Below are positions 28,132 to 38,436 of a DNA stretch of 64,000 nt, in pieces (the stretch's first letter is position 1; each line of letters starts with the position of its first letter). A program made the position numbers and the translations under genes. Under the pieces are notes generated by a model. The model saw nothing but the letters and a program-made list of their open reading frames with translations. It did not search any database and was not told the DNA's origin. The DNA is from an uncultured Verrucomicrobiales bacterium (GTDB lineage Bacteria; Verrucomicrobiota; Verrucomicrobiia; Verrucomicrobiales; Akkermansiaceae): assembly GCA_947039485.1 (NCBI GenBank), contig CAMQZC010000003.1:62001-126000 (forward strand), in the 5' to 3' direction.

Positions 28132-29094
28132 ATGATACTAAGCAGAGCCCAACCTTTCATGTACAAAACACAGGCAGAAGCGCAAACAGAGCTCACCCCC
28201 GAGGCTAAGCAAGCGTGGAAGGAGTTGGAGCATCTCGCGCTCTACGACAAGTCGAAGGCATCAAAGGATTTTATAGACAAGGATTTTAATCTCTCGATAT
28301 ATAATTGTACAGGGGCTCGCAGGCAGCCCGAGAAGCGAGATGCTGCGCTGGGGCGTAGGCTATCTAAGGCGATGGATGCGAATCCCTATGATGCGATGCG
28401 CAGCTTTGATGCGGCTGACATCGGTACGCCATGGAAGGCAGGCGAGGAGCTGAAGGTAACCACCAAAGAAGGCTACCAGCGCAAGCTCTGGCTGAGGTTC
28501 CAAGAACACACACAGCAAGAGTACCAAAATGCCAAAAAAGCAGAAGAGCTCAAGCTGCTAGAGCAACAATACCAAAACGAGCTAGCTAATTCCACCGCCA
28601 CAAGACAAGCCCAAAATCCTTATCTAAAGCTAGCAACAGATACCAGCAGAGAAATCACAGATGTCTGGCGCAACATCAGAGACGAAGAAGTAGAGCTAAC
28701 GAGCATATTATTAGTAGCAGGCGTTATTGCCGTCCGAATCATCACCAGTCTATGCCGAATGCTCAAAGGCAAGCCCTATATAATTATCCCTCACGTCATA
28801 GCTGCCCTGCTACTGCTCGCATCGCTTGACATGCCTTATGGCTACTACATATTTCTGAGCCTAGCCGTGAGTGCCTACGCAGGCTCTCTCTTCCTTGCCC
28901 ATCTAGGCAAGAAAGAGAGCCCCCACCGCGAGCTCAAGCTCATCCTCGCAGCATCACTCTGCATCCTCTACCAGCCGCTCATCAAAGTGCCGCTAGAGCG
29001 CGACATCTGGCAATGGATAAATCTCGCAACCGTAGGAGTTATGTACATAATCCAGCCTCGAAGGGGTCCAGCCCAACAAGTTAATAATCAATAA
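28132..29094 (+). CDS. Chimeric membrane protein with a duplicated giant-protein domain
   Basis: 320 residues. About residues 25-125 are nearly identical to residues 81-181 of the prophage giant protein (shared AKQAWKELEH, FNLSIYNCTGARRQPEKRDA, LKVTTKEGYQRKLW), and the DNA match over about 303 bp is also close, indicating a recent copy. A coiled-coil-like QQEYQNAKKAEELKLLEQQY linker follows, then about five transmembrane helices from residue 200 on. A GGAGAGG ribosome site lies 2 nt before the ATG. It lies convergent to the giant gene with 77 bp between. It could tether the shared domain to the membrane. No known family matches the C-terminal part. Confidence 0.8.
   Translation: MILSRAQPFMYKTQAEAQTELTPEAKQAWKELEHLALYDKSKASKDFIDKDFNLSIYNCTGARRQPEKRDAALGRRLSKAMDANPYDAMRSFDAADIGTPWKAGEELKVTTKEGYQRKLWLRFQEHTQQEYQNAKKAEELKLLEQQYQNELANSTATRQAQNPYLKLATDTSREITDVWRNIRDEEVELTSILLVAGVIAVRIITSLCRMLKGKPYIIIPHVIAALLLLASLDMPYGYYIFLSLAVSAYAGSLFLAHLGKKESPHRELKLILAASLCILYQPLIKVPLERDIWQWINLATVGVMYIIQPRRGPAQQVNNQ
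28204..28506 (+). repeat. Inverted repeat arm A (partner 37890-38192)
   Basis: About 303 bp with only scattered mismatches to the complement of 37890-38192. Long stretches, including the part encoding NLSIYNCTGARRQPEKRDAA, are identical. The arms bracket the giant gene from near its start to beyond its 3' end. Confidence 0.9.
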
Positions 29095-29171
29095 AAATAA
29101 TCAGAAAAATGCACTATAGGGGTCCATTAATTTCCAAGACCATCAGTTGACAGCCTTGCGAATCTAGACGT
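29095..29171. other. Probable left border of the prophage
   Basis: 77 bp between the chimeric gene and the 3' end of the giant gene, both ending here. No attachment-site pair can be named, because the right end of the prophage is outside the window. Confidence 0.35.
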
Positions 29172-32100
29172 TTAATCCTCCTCTCTAATCCTCTCCACGC
29201 CCGCGTAACTGTCAACAGCCGTTCTCAGCACATTGCCAGCCGTGGCAGCAGAGAGCGCGATTGCTGATGCTGTACTCGCCAGCTGCGACGCAGAGCCGTA
29301 GCCCATCGCAAAAATGGGAGTCGCTTGCTGCAAGAGACGTATCACCGCCAGCGCGCGCTCTGTGCTTTCTAGCTCATTGCCTCTCCAGTCCTCGCCCGTG
29401 AATGCTTTCTCAGCAGAGCTCACCAGTGAGCCTAACCCAATAGGGGAAATAGCATTCTTGTAGTAGCGTTGCCCCGATAGCTTGCCAATCCCCTCGCTCA
29501 CCAAGTCGCCAAAGACAGGCAAGGAAGCAAACTGTCCAACTGAGGCCACAAGCGCATATTTCACAAGGCGATTCCAATTCTGCTCTTCCTCGGAGAGTCG
29601 TTCATCATCGCTGCTGCCAAAGCGCAGGTAGCTCAGCAGCTCAGATACAACCAAGTTGAACACCCCGACACTACCGAAGTTTTGAAAGTCTGCTGCATAC
29701 CGCCCATCGTATAGATCACTCAGCGCAGCCCCCAGCTTGTTGAAGGCCTCGCTTCGGAACATCATGAGCAACTTACCCAGCATCTGCGAACGAGCCGCCA
29801 TGTATGCCTTCTGTGAGCTGCGCATGGGCTGTGCCCCCACTTCCAGACACTCACCCACCACGCGCAGAGCTTCCTCTTTCATCTCTGCATCAGTTAGGTC
29901 TAGTCCTTTCTCCTTCGCTATGCGCTTGTGCGCCCTATAGGCTGCATCTGCTAGCGCGTGCATGCCATGCAAGTTGAACTCATAATCAAGCCCACCCATC
30001 GCAGCAAAGCCAGCATCTGCAAGGTAGGATGCCTTGAGGCTCGTCTTCTGCTCATCAAACATGAAGCCATGAGCAGAACCCCGGCTCTTCCACTCTGTGA
30101 CACGCGCTTGGAAGTAGACACTATCCCTCAAGTCCTTCATTGAGATAGCACCTTGCCCAGCCTTCACTCGCGCCATGGCTGCCCCGAACTCGTGGAAGCC
30201 AATACGCTTGTAGGTCAGCTGGCGCACTCCCTTGCTCGTCTCTAATACACCTGCAGGGATTTCACCACCTACAAGCGCGTGAATGATAGCTGATGACTGC
30301 TTCGCCAGCACAAAGCCATTACCACTGAGCGCCGCGCTCGACACACCTCGCGCCATAGCCTGCTGCACCTTGCCCAGCCCTTGGAAGCCTGCATTATCCA
30401 GCGTTGCAGAGCCCTCAATAATATTAAGCCAGGTATTCATAATTGAAACAAACTGCGTCCCCTTCTCCACCTCGAGCCACTTGCTGAAATGGTTGTCAAG
30501 CATCAGCCCTCGAAGCTCCTTCACAATGTGAGAAGTGTGGAAGTAATTATCTTGCTCTCCCACCGTTTGAAAGTACATCAGCGAAGCAGGAGCCGCCCAA
30601 TCGATGTTTGACACATGGCGCACTCGCTCAATAAACATCCCCTGAGGCTTGCCTGCATTACCGCCCACATTGTCAGAAAAGGCCTCCTTATCCTTGATGC
30701 TGTTGATGTCAAAATTACCTCGCCAGTACCGCTCTTTTGTCGCCATCGGGAAGCCCTCGATCTCGTTGTATTTTGCCACCATGCGCAGACCATTCTTATT
30801 GACACGCTCGCGCATCGCATAGGCGAGTTGAAGAGCCTGCGCCCCCACAAACTGATAGAGAGGAGCCAGAGCCTTACGATAGTCGAACTCACCATCCGTC
30901 ATGTACTCAGGCTTGAACTCACCAGCCTCGGTGAAGATTTCAGCAATACCCTCTGATTGGATGAGGTGATAATAATCAGGCTGCTCAAAGAGAAGAATAG
31001 AATTAAGAGCCGCCTCCTTGGTACACTCCAAATTGTGAGGATCATTCTTATTGACCCAGAGAGAGAAATGAATCTTTGCCTGCTCTCCCTCGATAGGGGT
31101 CGCTTTATTCATCGCCAGCCTGCGCTTCATGATAGCCTCACCCAGAGCCTGCATCGCCGACTCAAGAGGCATGTCATCAGTCTCCATCTCGCGGCTCTCC
31201 GACTCCTCGCGCATCTTCGCGCGCTGCATCTCACGCTCAGCAGGGCTCATGTTGTACCAACGCTGAGCCTCTACCCAGTCCAGCGAGTAATGCTTACGCG
31301 TCATAGGCGAGAGCTTGATGCCCGTGTCCTGCCTCTTTGCAAGACTATTGAGCCACGCCTCACCCGACATGCCAGCCTGCTTAGCCAGCGACTCCGTGAG
31401 TGCCTGGTACCAATTTCGATGCCCCAAATTGTCGAGGCTAAGATTAGCATTTGCATCAGCCAGAGCTCTCACCTCTCGCTTGACAAACGGCTTGCCTAGC
31501 ATCTTGTTCGCAGAGCGCAGGAACTGCGAGAAGCTCATGATGAGCCGTGGCGCATTAAGCAAGTTCTTACCCACCTTGAGCATGTCTTTTCTTGTCTGGC
31601 TGCGAGTGTTCGCGTTATTAACCTTCTTAAAGTTTTCTGAAATATTTATTCGATGCTGCATAGCCCTCTTTTTGTTCGTCTCCAGCACGGCCTGCCAGCG
31701 CAGCTTGCTATCACGCATGAACTCAGAGAGCAAATCCACAGCTTGCTTCATCTGTGGGGCTGTCATATTACGGACATCTCCAAAGGCGGTGAGAATGCGC
31801 AGCTCATTATCCAGCCCCTCTTGCAACTCCTCAGCACGCTCATACTCGGGGTCGATACCAGCCGCTGCGGCTCTCTTCTCGCTGATAGCCTCATCAAGCT
31901 GCTCACGCGTCATATTGGCCGCGCTGATGATAGCCGCCAGACTCTTGTAGCTCTCTGCATCCATCTTGCCAAGCTTTGGCTTGCGCCCACCCTCACGCTT
32001 GGGGAACGCACGCTCAATGAGCAGCTCAAAGCGAGCCAAGCCCTGCGCATGCACATACCGATCAAGCTGCTTGCGTACCCCCATCGCCACCTTGTAGAAA

Positions 32101-35100
32101 GCATCATCAATACGCTGCGCTGCCATCTCGGCAATGAATCCCGATACCTCCGCCTCACTCTGCCCAATCAGCAAGCCCTCATGACGCTTCTTCTCCAAGC
32201 TCGCAAGAAACTTTTGCACAATTGGCCCCTTCAACTTACCGCCCGTGATGGGGATTTCCCCACTCTCAGCCATCTGACTATAGAGCTCCACCCACTCAAG
32301 CAGCAAGCGCATGCGTCCCATCTGCGCCAGCTCAGGGGGCAGCACCATGCGAGCAGCCTCGATGAGCGAGCGAATGCGCGCATAACGCTCAGCGCCTGTA
32401 CCCAGAGTCTCCTCATCATGCTTGCCCCTGGCCAGAACAACGTTCCAGCCCTCAATGAGAGCATCAAACTCCTTGATGAGGCGTTCGGATTCTTTCTCAC
32501 CCACGCGCTGGGTAAAGAGCAAACGGCTCTGCTCCACTCGTCGAGCGGAAAAAGACAGCCCCTGCTTTTCTTTGTACTTGACAAGGTCATGCTCATCTAG
32601 TACTTTACGTGTAGAGCTTTCTTTGAGTTTGATTTCCGTGCTTGGCAATTGTAGCCAACTGCCGTTATCTTCTCGAAGAAAGCTCTTTTTGATATAGAGC
32701 GGGGCACTTACTTCAAAGGCTTTATTACTTGTCCTGCCATACATAGAAGCAAGACGATGAATCCGCACTCTGCGCACATTGCTTGTTTTGTCAATATGCA
32801 CGGCGGCAATAACAGGACGTTTACCCATTTTTGTCATCTCCGTAAGCGTTGTCAAGATGACAAAACTATCGGGATGGCTTTGAGAATCAAATATAGCCAC
32901 AGGGTCACCCAGCTGCCTAGGCAAATCGCGCAGCTGCTCAGTGCTCACCTGATGTTTATCCTTCGTGATTTTATCTACGACAGCAGGAGTAATTGCCATC
33001 ATGCGAGGATTCACCCCCAGCATCTGAAGCACCGCAGGAGTTGGAGAAACAGGAAGAAAGACCGATTTATCATCCTTACTCAGCCCGCCAGAAGTAGCAT
33101 AACCCAGCACTTCATCCCAAACGCCAAGCACATCATCAAGGCTTGGATTTGCTCGCCCATAGATCTTCTCAACGCTAGCTAAATCTCGTTCATTATAAGT
33201 AGGTAGATTGAATGAGCGTTTGCCGTTCTTATCGTTCGGTGCGACCCTGCGTACAGAAAGCGAAATATTTTCATCATTCTGCTTGACAGACTCCTCAGGT
33301 ATGCTAGTATCAAGTTGAGCTTGGTTGGTCAGTTGCAGCTTCTCTTTGTGAGTAGTGTTTGCGCTGAATTTATCCCCAAGCTCATTTATTTTTTCTACAT
33401 CCTCTACTTGCATAGTATAGATATGGTCGGTCCCTGACTTTTGAGCATAAGTATACCCAGTCAGTCTAATCTGATAAAGATTACCATTTGCGTACAAAAA
33501 AGCTTTACGTCTATAGACCCAATCTGTTTTTGCATCTTTCTTTGTATTCTTATGTTTATCCTCATGTGCGGATTTCTCCCATAATTCTACAATATTAGCA
33601 GCTGCTAAAAAATGAAGTTTATCATAATCGGCATCCTTGCTCATTATGTTGCTGCGCGTATCTTGTAGCGCGGCACCACTAGGTAACTTTCCTATAGAAG
33701 CCCTTGTGATGAAGAACGGAATATTCAATCCCTTGGCGAAAACACCATTTAAACGATTAACTTTATCTCTCTCTCCACGAAGTGCTTTTGTAGCTTCTTC
33801 TCGCGTAAATGCTATATTTATAGGTCTAACTACATCAAAATCGGATATCCCATATTTACGCATAGCCTCACGCACGCTAAAACTAAACTCAGGCACCGCA
33901 GCCGCAGCTGCCTGCTTCGCACGTTCCAGCTCTGCGTCCTCACTGCTCTGCATCTGTTCATTGATAGCCTCACGCTGCTTGCGCCCGTGCTCCATCGCCA
34001 TTCCCACAGGGTCGAGCTCCGTCTTGCCATCCCACATCTGAGCTGCGGCCACTAGCTCAGGGTGCATCCCCACAGCTCCAAACATCTCCTTGAGGCTCAC
34101 CAAGTCCATGAGCATCATTTCTGACTCCATGCTCGATGCCGTCAGCTGCCCCAATCGGGTGGCGAGCTCCTTCTTCTTGCCGCTGAGCTTGCGCCCCGAC
34201 TTGATGACATTGATAGCATCATTGAGAGCCGCGATATTCTTGCTGATGTAGTTCGCGGCACGTTCCAAATCAGCCTCGAAGTCTGCCCCTAGGTCAAGCA
34301 GACCCTGCTTCATAAAGATACTCTGCTTGCTTGCCATGAGCTGCACCATCGCACCAATGAAGTCCCAGCTCTTGCCTTGTTCTAGTAACATGCAGATACG
34401 CGTCTGGATATCATCCACGCGCTTCTTGTCTCTGATGTTCTTGGTGAGCATGCAAGCCATCTCGGCATCCATCGCATTGATGACGCCATTCTTAAATCGT
34501 GTCCAAAGCTCTGGACGCGCCTCACGCCCGATGAGGATGCCGCGCTTACTCTTGCTCTTATTGCGCAGCAAACCACGCTGCATCAGTGTCGCATCATCAT
34601 AGCCCGTCTCCTTGGCGTAGGTGGCAGCTGTGAGCTCATCGGCTTGGTCACAGCGTAAGTTATTCTCAAAGTCCAGCAAACGCGCCCATTTGGCATTGTG
34701 CGTAGCATTCTCCTCGTACACATAGCAAGTCACCGCAGCAACGCCATTAGCCTGCGCATGCGCTAGCTTGTGGCGACCGCTGATAACCTCCAGCCTGCCA
34801 TCCTTACGCTTCCAAACAAAAATAGCTTCCGTATCATGGATGAACTCACCAACCAAGGGATTGATCACACCCTTCTTGTCTTTGACTCCAGCCTTCACCT
34901 GCTGCACCTCATCTGAGAGCTGCAAGCTCGATACAGACACACAGCCCATAAAGTAACCACCAGCATCATTGTAGCAACAGGCATCCCCGACAAATACCCC
35001 CTTCATCTTGCTGGGGGCAGAGCTGCCCATGTTCTCATTAAACCGCTGCGAGGTCTCAGCCTCCTCACGCTTCACTTCCTCGGGTGTCATCGGCTTGCGC

Positions 35101-38100
35101 TGCGCCTGCTGCTCATCAATCGCTTCATCTGCCGCTATGTCAGCCTGCTGCTGCTGCTCGATATCAGTAACGGATGGGGCAACCTCGCCACGTACTACCG
35201 CGCCATGGCGCAAGGCGCGCTGATGCGCCACTGTCTGAATCGCCTGCTCGCTCAATCGCGTATCACGCAGCATCTCCTGCATCTGAGAGTTGATGCCGCT
35301 AAGCAGCGACTCCAAGGGCTGCAATCCCTCCACGCCATCCTTCTGAGCCTGCTTATAGGCTCGTGATAGCGTCACCACATCAGCCGCAGCCTCCACATTC
35401 TGCATGACCTGCGCCTGCACCTCCGCCACCCAAGAGGGTAGCGCGGTTGAGCTAATGCCACGCGCCACACCCATATCTGAGAGAGCCTCAATAATCGATA
35501 GAGGGCTATTGCGGTCAACCTCCGTGATATTCGCCTTGGGCTCAATCGCCAGCAACGCAGCACGGGCAGCTTTCACATCAGCCGCCATCTCATCCAGAGC
35601 CTGATTCTCTGCCGCCTCCTCGCTGAGCTCCGCATCCTGCGCCATCAGCTCAGCGGTGCGAACCTGAATAGCTTGGTCGGTGAAATGCTCCGTAACATCC
35701 TCCAACACCTCACGCGTATTGGCAGCACCGCGCAGCGTATTGAGAGTCGAGCCAAAAAGCCCACGCCCAAGATGACTTCTAAAGGGCGATTTTCTACGCT
35801 GACGATACAGCGCCGTGCCAGTCTCAGCCGTAGCCTCTCGACTCTCGCGCACACCCATAAGCACACGCTCTCCAAAGGCCTCAGCAAGTGGCTTCCATCG
35901 TCCACCCACCGTCTCCGCGAGCTCCTCAATGTCCGCTTTCTTCACTGCCCCCTGAGCTTTCACACGCTTGGCGATAGGCGCAGGCATCCCCTTGGTGATG
36001 TCCACCACCTCGATACCCTCACTCTTTCCCTCAGCTTCCAGCTGCTGCGTGATAGCCTCAGCCGCCAGCTCATCGGCATGCTCCGTGATACCCTCAGCGA
36101 TGACTCCTTGCTTATGTGTTGCAAAATAACTCTTCTCTGCTTCCTGAATGCGCAGCAGTAAATAAGCGTCCGCATTCTCAGCACTCATCACGCGCTGCTT
36201 CTTTCCTGTGCCATCCTCAGTCGTCTCAGTCACGGTGAAAGTACCATCCTCATTCTTGACCACATTGGGCAAGCCATAGCGCGCCTGCATCTCTGCGTAA
36301 GCCGTGCCAAAGGCTTGGCGGAAAAGCTCATTCTCACCCTCCGCGCCTGTGAGAAATAGCGACACGCCAGCCTCCTGCAGCTCACGCCCCGCCTCGCGCT
36401 GCTTCTGCAAGAGAGCAGCAGGATTCTCCTCAAGCTCCTTCTGATAAATCTCCCTTGCGCGATCTAGCGGACTCTTCGCCGTCATGATATCCTCAAGATG
36501 CTCACCCAAGCCCATTGACTTATGAAAATTCTCATTACGCTCAAAACTCTTCGCATTAGCGTAGACCTGGGGCAAGTTCGCGCCACTCATCATTGAGGAG
36601 AAGACAATCAGCCCCGTCACCTGCCGCCAGTCAGACCAGGTATGTTTAATCTCCTCAAAAGCCTCGCCCATCGTGCGGCGCTGCCCGTTGGGGATTTCCA
36701 ACACCTCAAAAAGCCAATCACTCGCCACAGTCATTGTCCCAGAAGCCAGAGGCTCCATGACCATCTCCGTGAAAGCCCCAGCTCCAGCATCCAGAGCCAC
36801 GCCGCCTACTATACTGCCTTTCGTCACATAAGCAAGCTTCGTGGCCATCGCTCCACGTACGCCAGCCTTGCCCACCCAGCTACCTACGTGGCGGCTCAAG
36901 GAGCGCCCCCAAAGCCCGGAGAAGGGCAAGGCCTCCGCTGCCGCTTGAATACTGGCATCTTGAAATGAGCGCCGCGCACGCTCAACGCCTGTAAGTCCCA
37001 GCGCGGAATTGATAGCCATATTCTCACTATAGCCAGATTGCATTGAGATGGCAAACCCCAGCCCAGGGCCTGCAGCATATTGAATTGAGCCCCCCGCAGC
37101 CTTCCCCACCACTCGCGCAATATAATCAAGACTACCAGCATCCTCCTTGATGCCGCTCGCCTCAGTCGAAGACATGCGCAGCAATCCACGCACTCGCAGA
37201 CGTGCATCCTGTACCTGCTGCCAGTCAGCCTTAGCGGCTGCCTTAGCCATCTTGACTTTCTGGAGCTGGTTGTACTTAGCTTTATCCTTGATGTTGAGCA
37301 TTTGGGTGATGGGGCTTGAGGCAGCCACAGCATCCTTCAAAGCTTCCTCTTTCGTATAGCCTAGAGCCTTGTAGTCTGCCTCCAGCCTAGCCTTTGTGGC
37401 TCGCAGCTGGGGCATGGTGTCTACGTCATCGCGCCATGAGTCTGGCAAAGCCTCAATGAGTCCATAGCCCAAGTTGTTACCCGTCTTGTTCAGCGCAGCC
37501 TGAAAAGCCTCCCATCCGCCCATGCCATTATCCTGCTTGATACGCTCACCCAGAGCAGAAAAAGCCCGCTGAAATAACGCGAGCTTGCGCTCATTGATCA
37601 CCCACTCTCCACCCTCTTGCTCCTCCATTATCAGGGGGAGAATAGCGGCCTCTGACATGTCTAGCTCATCAATAATAGCCACAGGGTTATCCTTGTCGTA
37701 GCCCTGTAGCACGTGCTCCATCATCGCACGCACCTGAGCCGCCGCCAGCTGATCTTCTTGCGGCATCTTTCCTAGCAACTCGTCCACACCCGTAGCCTCG
37801 CGGTCAACGTCAAGCCCCTGCATCCAGTTGTTGAGATGAGTCTCCGCTGCCTTGAGGCGGACACGCTCATCATGCTCTTTACCTACGTACTCTTGAAACC
37901 TCTGCCAGAGCTTGCGCTGGTATCCCTCTTTGGTGGTTACCTTTAGCTCCTCGCCTGCCTGCCAAGGCGTACCGATGCCAGCCGCGTTAAAGCGACTCAT
38001 CGCATCATAGGGATTCGCATCCATCGCCTTAGATAGCCTACGCCCCAGCGCAGCATCTCGCTTCTCGGGCTGCCTGCGAGCCCCTGTACAATTATATATC

Positions 38101-38432
38101 GAGAGATTAAAATCCTTGTCTACAAAATCCTTTGATGCCTTCGACTTGTCGTAGAGCGCGAAATGCTCCAGCTCCTTCCACGCTTGCTTAGCCTGCTGCT
38201 GCTTGATTTTCTTTTCCTGCTCCGCATCCTTCACCCCTTGTCTCTGCTGCTGCCGCTCCATAAGCAAAGGGATGAAGGAATCAGCAGACACAGCCTGCCC
38301 GATAATAGTCTCATTGGGCATGACCCTGCTAGGAGCTTGCACGAGCTGAGGGGATTGCTGAATATAGCTGGGGTTGGTGAGCATATCAGCCTCGGGGGCG
38401 TGCTCTATCTGTGATGATTGAATAGTGTTCAT
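29172..38432 (-). CDS. Giant polyvalent virion protein (3,086 residues)
   Basis: Start chosen at ATG 38432 (MNTIQSSQIEHAPEADML), 4 nt after the preceding gene; the upstream extension only overlaps that gene. Segments: the duplicated N-terminal domain (about 81-181); a Gly/Ala-rich hydrophobic patch (about 470-600); a ParB/Srx-like domain (about 1145-1300) with RLEVISGRHKLAHAQ; a segment at about 1515-1685 resembling the BECR-type nuclease or large-polyvalent-associated domains; a MuF-C-like domain (about 1740-1960) with DSFVILTTLTEMTKMGKRP; then long helical regions. This matches the polyvalent proteins known in phages and conjugative elements, which enter the cell with DNA. It is probably an ejected internal virion protein analogous in position to T7 gp16. 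Confidence 0.85.
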   Translation of the reverse strand: MNTIQSSQIEHAPEADMLTNPSYIQQSPQLVQAPSRVMPNETIIGQAVSADSFIPLLMERQQQRQGVKDAEQEKKIKQQQAKQAWKELEHFALYDKSKASKDFVDKDFNLSIYNCTGARRQPEKRDAALGRRLSKAMDANPYDAMSRFNAAGIGTPWQAGEELKVTTKEGYQRKLWQRFQEYVGKEHDERVRLKAAETHLNNWMQGLDVDREATGVDELLGKMPQEDQLAAAQVRAMMEHVLQGYDKDNPVAIIDELDMSEAAILPLIMEEQEGGEWVINERKLALFQRAFSALGERIKQDNGMGGWEAFQAALNKTGNNLGYGLIEALPDSWRDDVDTMPQLRATKARLEADYKALGYTKEEALKDAVAASSPITQMLNIKDKAKYNQLQKVKMAKAAAKADWQQVQDARLRVRGLLRMSSTEASGIKEDAGSLDYIARVVGKAAGGSIQYAAGPGLGFAISMQSGYSENMAINSALGLTGVERARRSFQDASIQAAAEALPFSGLWGRSLSRHVGSWVGKAGVRGAMATKLAYVTKGSIVGGVALDAGAGAFTEMVMEPLASGTMTVASDWLFEVLEIPNGQRRTMGEAFEEIKHTWSDWRQVTGLIVFSSMMSGANLPQVYANAKSFERNENFHKSMGLGEHLEDIMTAKSPLDRAREIYQKELEENPAALLQKQREAGRELQEAGVSLFLTGAEGENELFRQAFGTAYAEMQARYGLPNVVKNEDGTFTVTETTEDGTGKKQRVMSAENADAYLLLRIQEAEKSYFATHKQGVIAEGITEHADELAAEAITQQLEAEGKSEGIEVVDITKGMPAPIAKRVKAQGAVKKADIEELAETVGGRWKPLAEAFGERVLMGVRESREATAETGTALYRQRRKSPFRSHLGRGLFGSTLNTLRGAANTREVLEDVTEHFTDQAIQVRTAELMAQDAELSEEAAENQALDEMAADVKAARAALLAIEPKANITEVDRNSPLSIIEALSDMGVARGISSTALPSWVAEVQAQVMQNVEAAADVVTLSRAYKQAQKDGVEGLQPLESLLSGINSQMQEMLRDTRLSEQAIQTVAHQRALRHGAVVRGEVAPSVTDIEQQQQADIAADEAIDEQQAQRKPMTPEEVKREEAETSQRFNENMGSSAPSKMKGVFVGDACCYNDAGGYFMGCVSVSSLQLSDEVQQVKAGVKDKKGVINPLVGEFIHDTEAIFVWKRKDGRLEVISGRHKLAHAQANGVAAVTCYVYEENATHNAKWARLLDFENNLRCDQADELTAATYAKETGYDDATLMQRGLLRNKSKSKRGILIGREARPELWTRFKNGVINAMDAEMACMLTKNIRDKKRVDDIQTRICMLLEQGKSWDFIGAMVQLMASKQSIFMKQGLLDLGADFEADLERAANYISKNIAALNDAINVIKSGRKLSGKKKELATRLGQLTASSMESEMMLMDLVSLKEMFGAVGMHPELVAAAQMWDGKTELDPVGMAMEHGRKQREAINEQMQSSEDAELERAKQAAAAAVPEFSFSVREAMRKYGISDFDVVRPINIAFTREEATKALRGERDKVNRLNGVFAKGLNIPFFITRASIGKLPSGAALQDTRSNIMSKDADYDKLHFLAAANIVELWEKSAHEDKHKNTKKDAKTDWVYRRKAFLYANGNLYQIRLTGYTYAQKSGTDHIYTMQVEDVEKINELGDKFSANTTHKEKLQLTNQAQLDTSIPEESVKQNDENISLSVRRVAPNDKNGKRSFNLPTYNERDLASVEKIYGRANPSLDDVLGVWDEVLGYATSGGLSKDDKSVFLPVSPTPAVLQMLGVNPRMMAITPAVVDKITKDKHQVSTEQLRDLPRQLGDPVAIFDSQSHPDSFVILTTLTEMTKMGKRPVIAAVHIDKTSNVRRVRIHRLASMYGRTSNKAFEVSAPLYIKKSFLREDNGSWLQLPSTEIKLKESSTRKVLDEHDLVKYKEKQGLSFSARRVEQSRLLFTQRVGEKESERLIKEFDALIEGWNVVLARGKHDEETLGTGAERYARIRSLIEAARMVLPPELAQMGRMRLLLEWVELYSQMAESGEIPITGGKLKGPIVQKFLASLEKKRHEGLLIGQSEAEVSGFIAEMAAQRIDDAFYKVAMGVRKQLDRYVHAQGLARFELLIERAFPKREGGRKPKLGKMDAESYKSLAAIISAANMTREQLDEAISEKRAAAAGIDPEYERAEELQEGLDNELRILTAFGDVRNMTAPQMKQAVDLLSEFMRDSKLRWQAVLETNKKRAMQHRINISENFKKVNNANTRSQTRKDMLKVGKNLLNAPRLIMSFSQFLRSANKMLGKPFVKREVRALADANANLSLDNLGHRNWYQALTESLAKQAGMSGEAWLNSLAKRQDTGIKLSPMTRKHYSLDWVEAQRWYNMSPAEREMQRAKMREESESREMETDDMPLESAMQALGEAIMKRRLAMNKATPIEGEQAKIHFSLWVNKNDPHNLECTKEAALNSILLFEQPDYYHLIQSEGIAEIFTEAGEFKPEYMTDGEFDYRKALAPLYQFVGAQALQLAYAMRERVNKNGLRMVAKYNEIEGFPMATKERYWRGNFDINSIKDKEAFSDNVGGNAGKPQGMFIERVRHVSNIDWAAPASLMYFQTVGEQDNYFHTSHIVKELRGLMLDNHFSKWLEVEKGTQFVSIMNTWLNIIEGSATLDNAGFQGLGKVQQAMARGVSSAALSGNGFVLAKQSSAIIHALVGGEIPAGVLETSKGVRQLTYKRIGFHEFGAAMARVKAGQGAISMKDLRDSVYFQARVTEWKSRGSAHGFMFDEQKTSLKASYLADAGFAAMGGLDYEFNLHGMHALADAAYRAHKRIAKEKGLDLTDAEMKEEALRVVGECLEVGAQPMRSSQKAYMAARSQMLGKLLMMFRSEAFNKLGAALSDLYDGRYAADFQNFGSVGVFNLVVSELLSYLRFGSSDDERLSEEEQNWNRLVKYALVASVGQFASLPVFGDLVSEGIGKLSGQRYYKNAISPIGLGSLVSSAEKAFTGEDWRGNELESTERALAVIRLLQQATPIFAMGYGSASQLASTASAIALSAATAGNVLRTAVDSYAGVERIREED
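37890..38192 (-). repeat. Inverted repeat arm B (partner 28204-28506)
   Basis: Encodes residues of about 81-181 of the giant protein. Being inverted relative to arm A, it could support inversion of the intervening 9.4 kb or gene conversion between the two genes. Confidence 0.9.
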
Positions 38433-38436
38433 GTGA

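Noticed and set aside
29172-38432. Virion RNA polymerase (N4-like) as the identity of the giant protein
   Set aside because: No single-subunit polymerase motifs were seen; the ParB-, nuclease- and MuF-C-like segments fit a polyvalent protein better.
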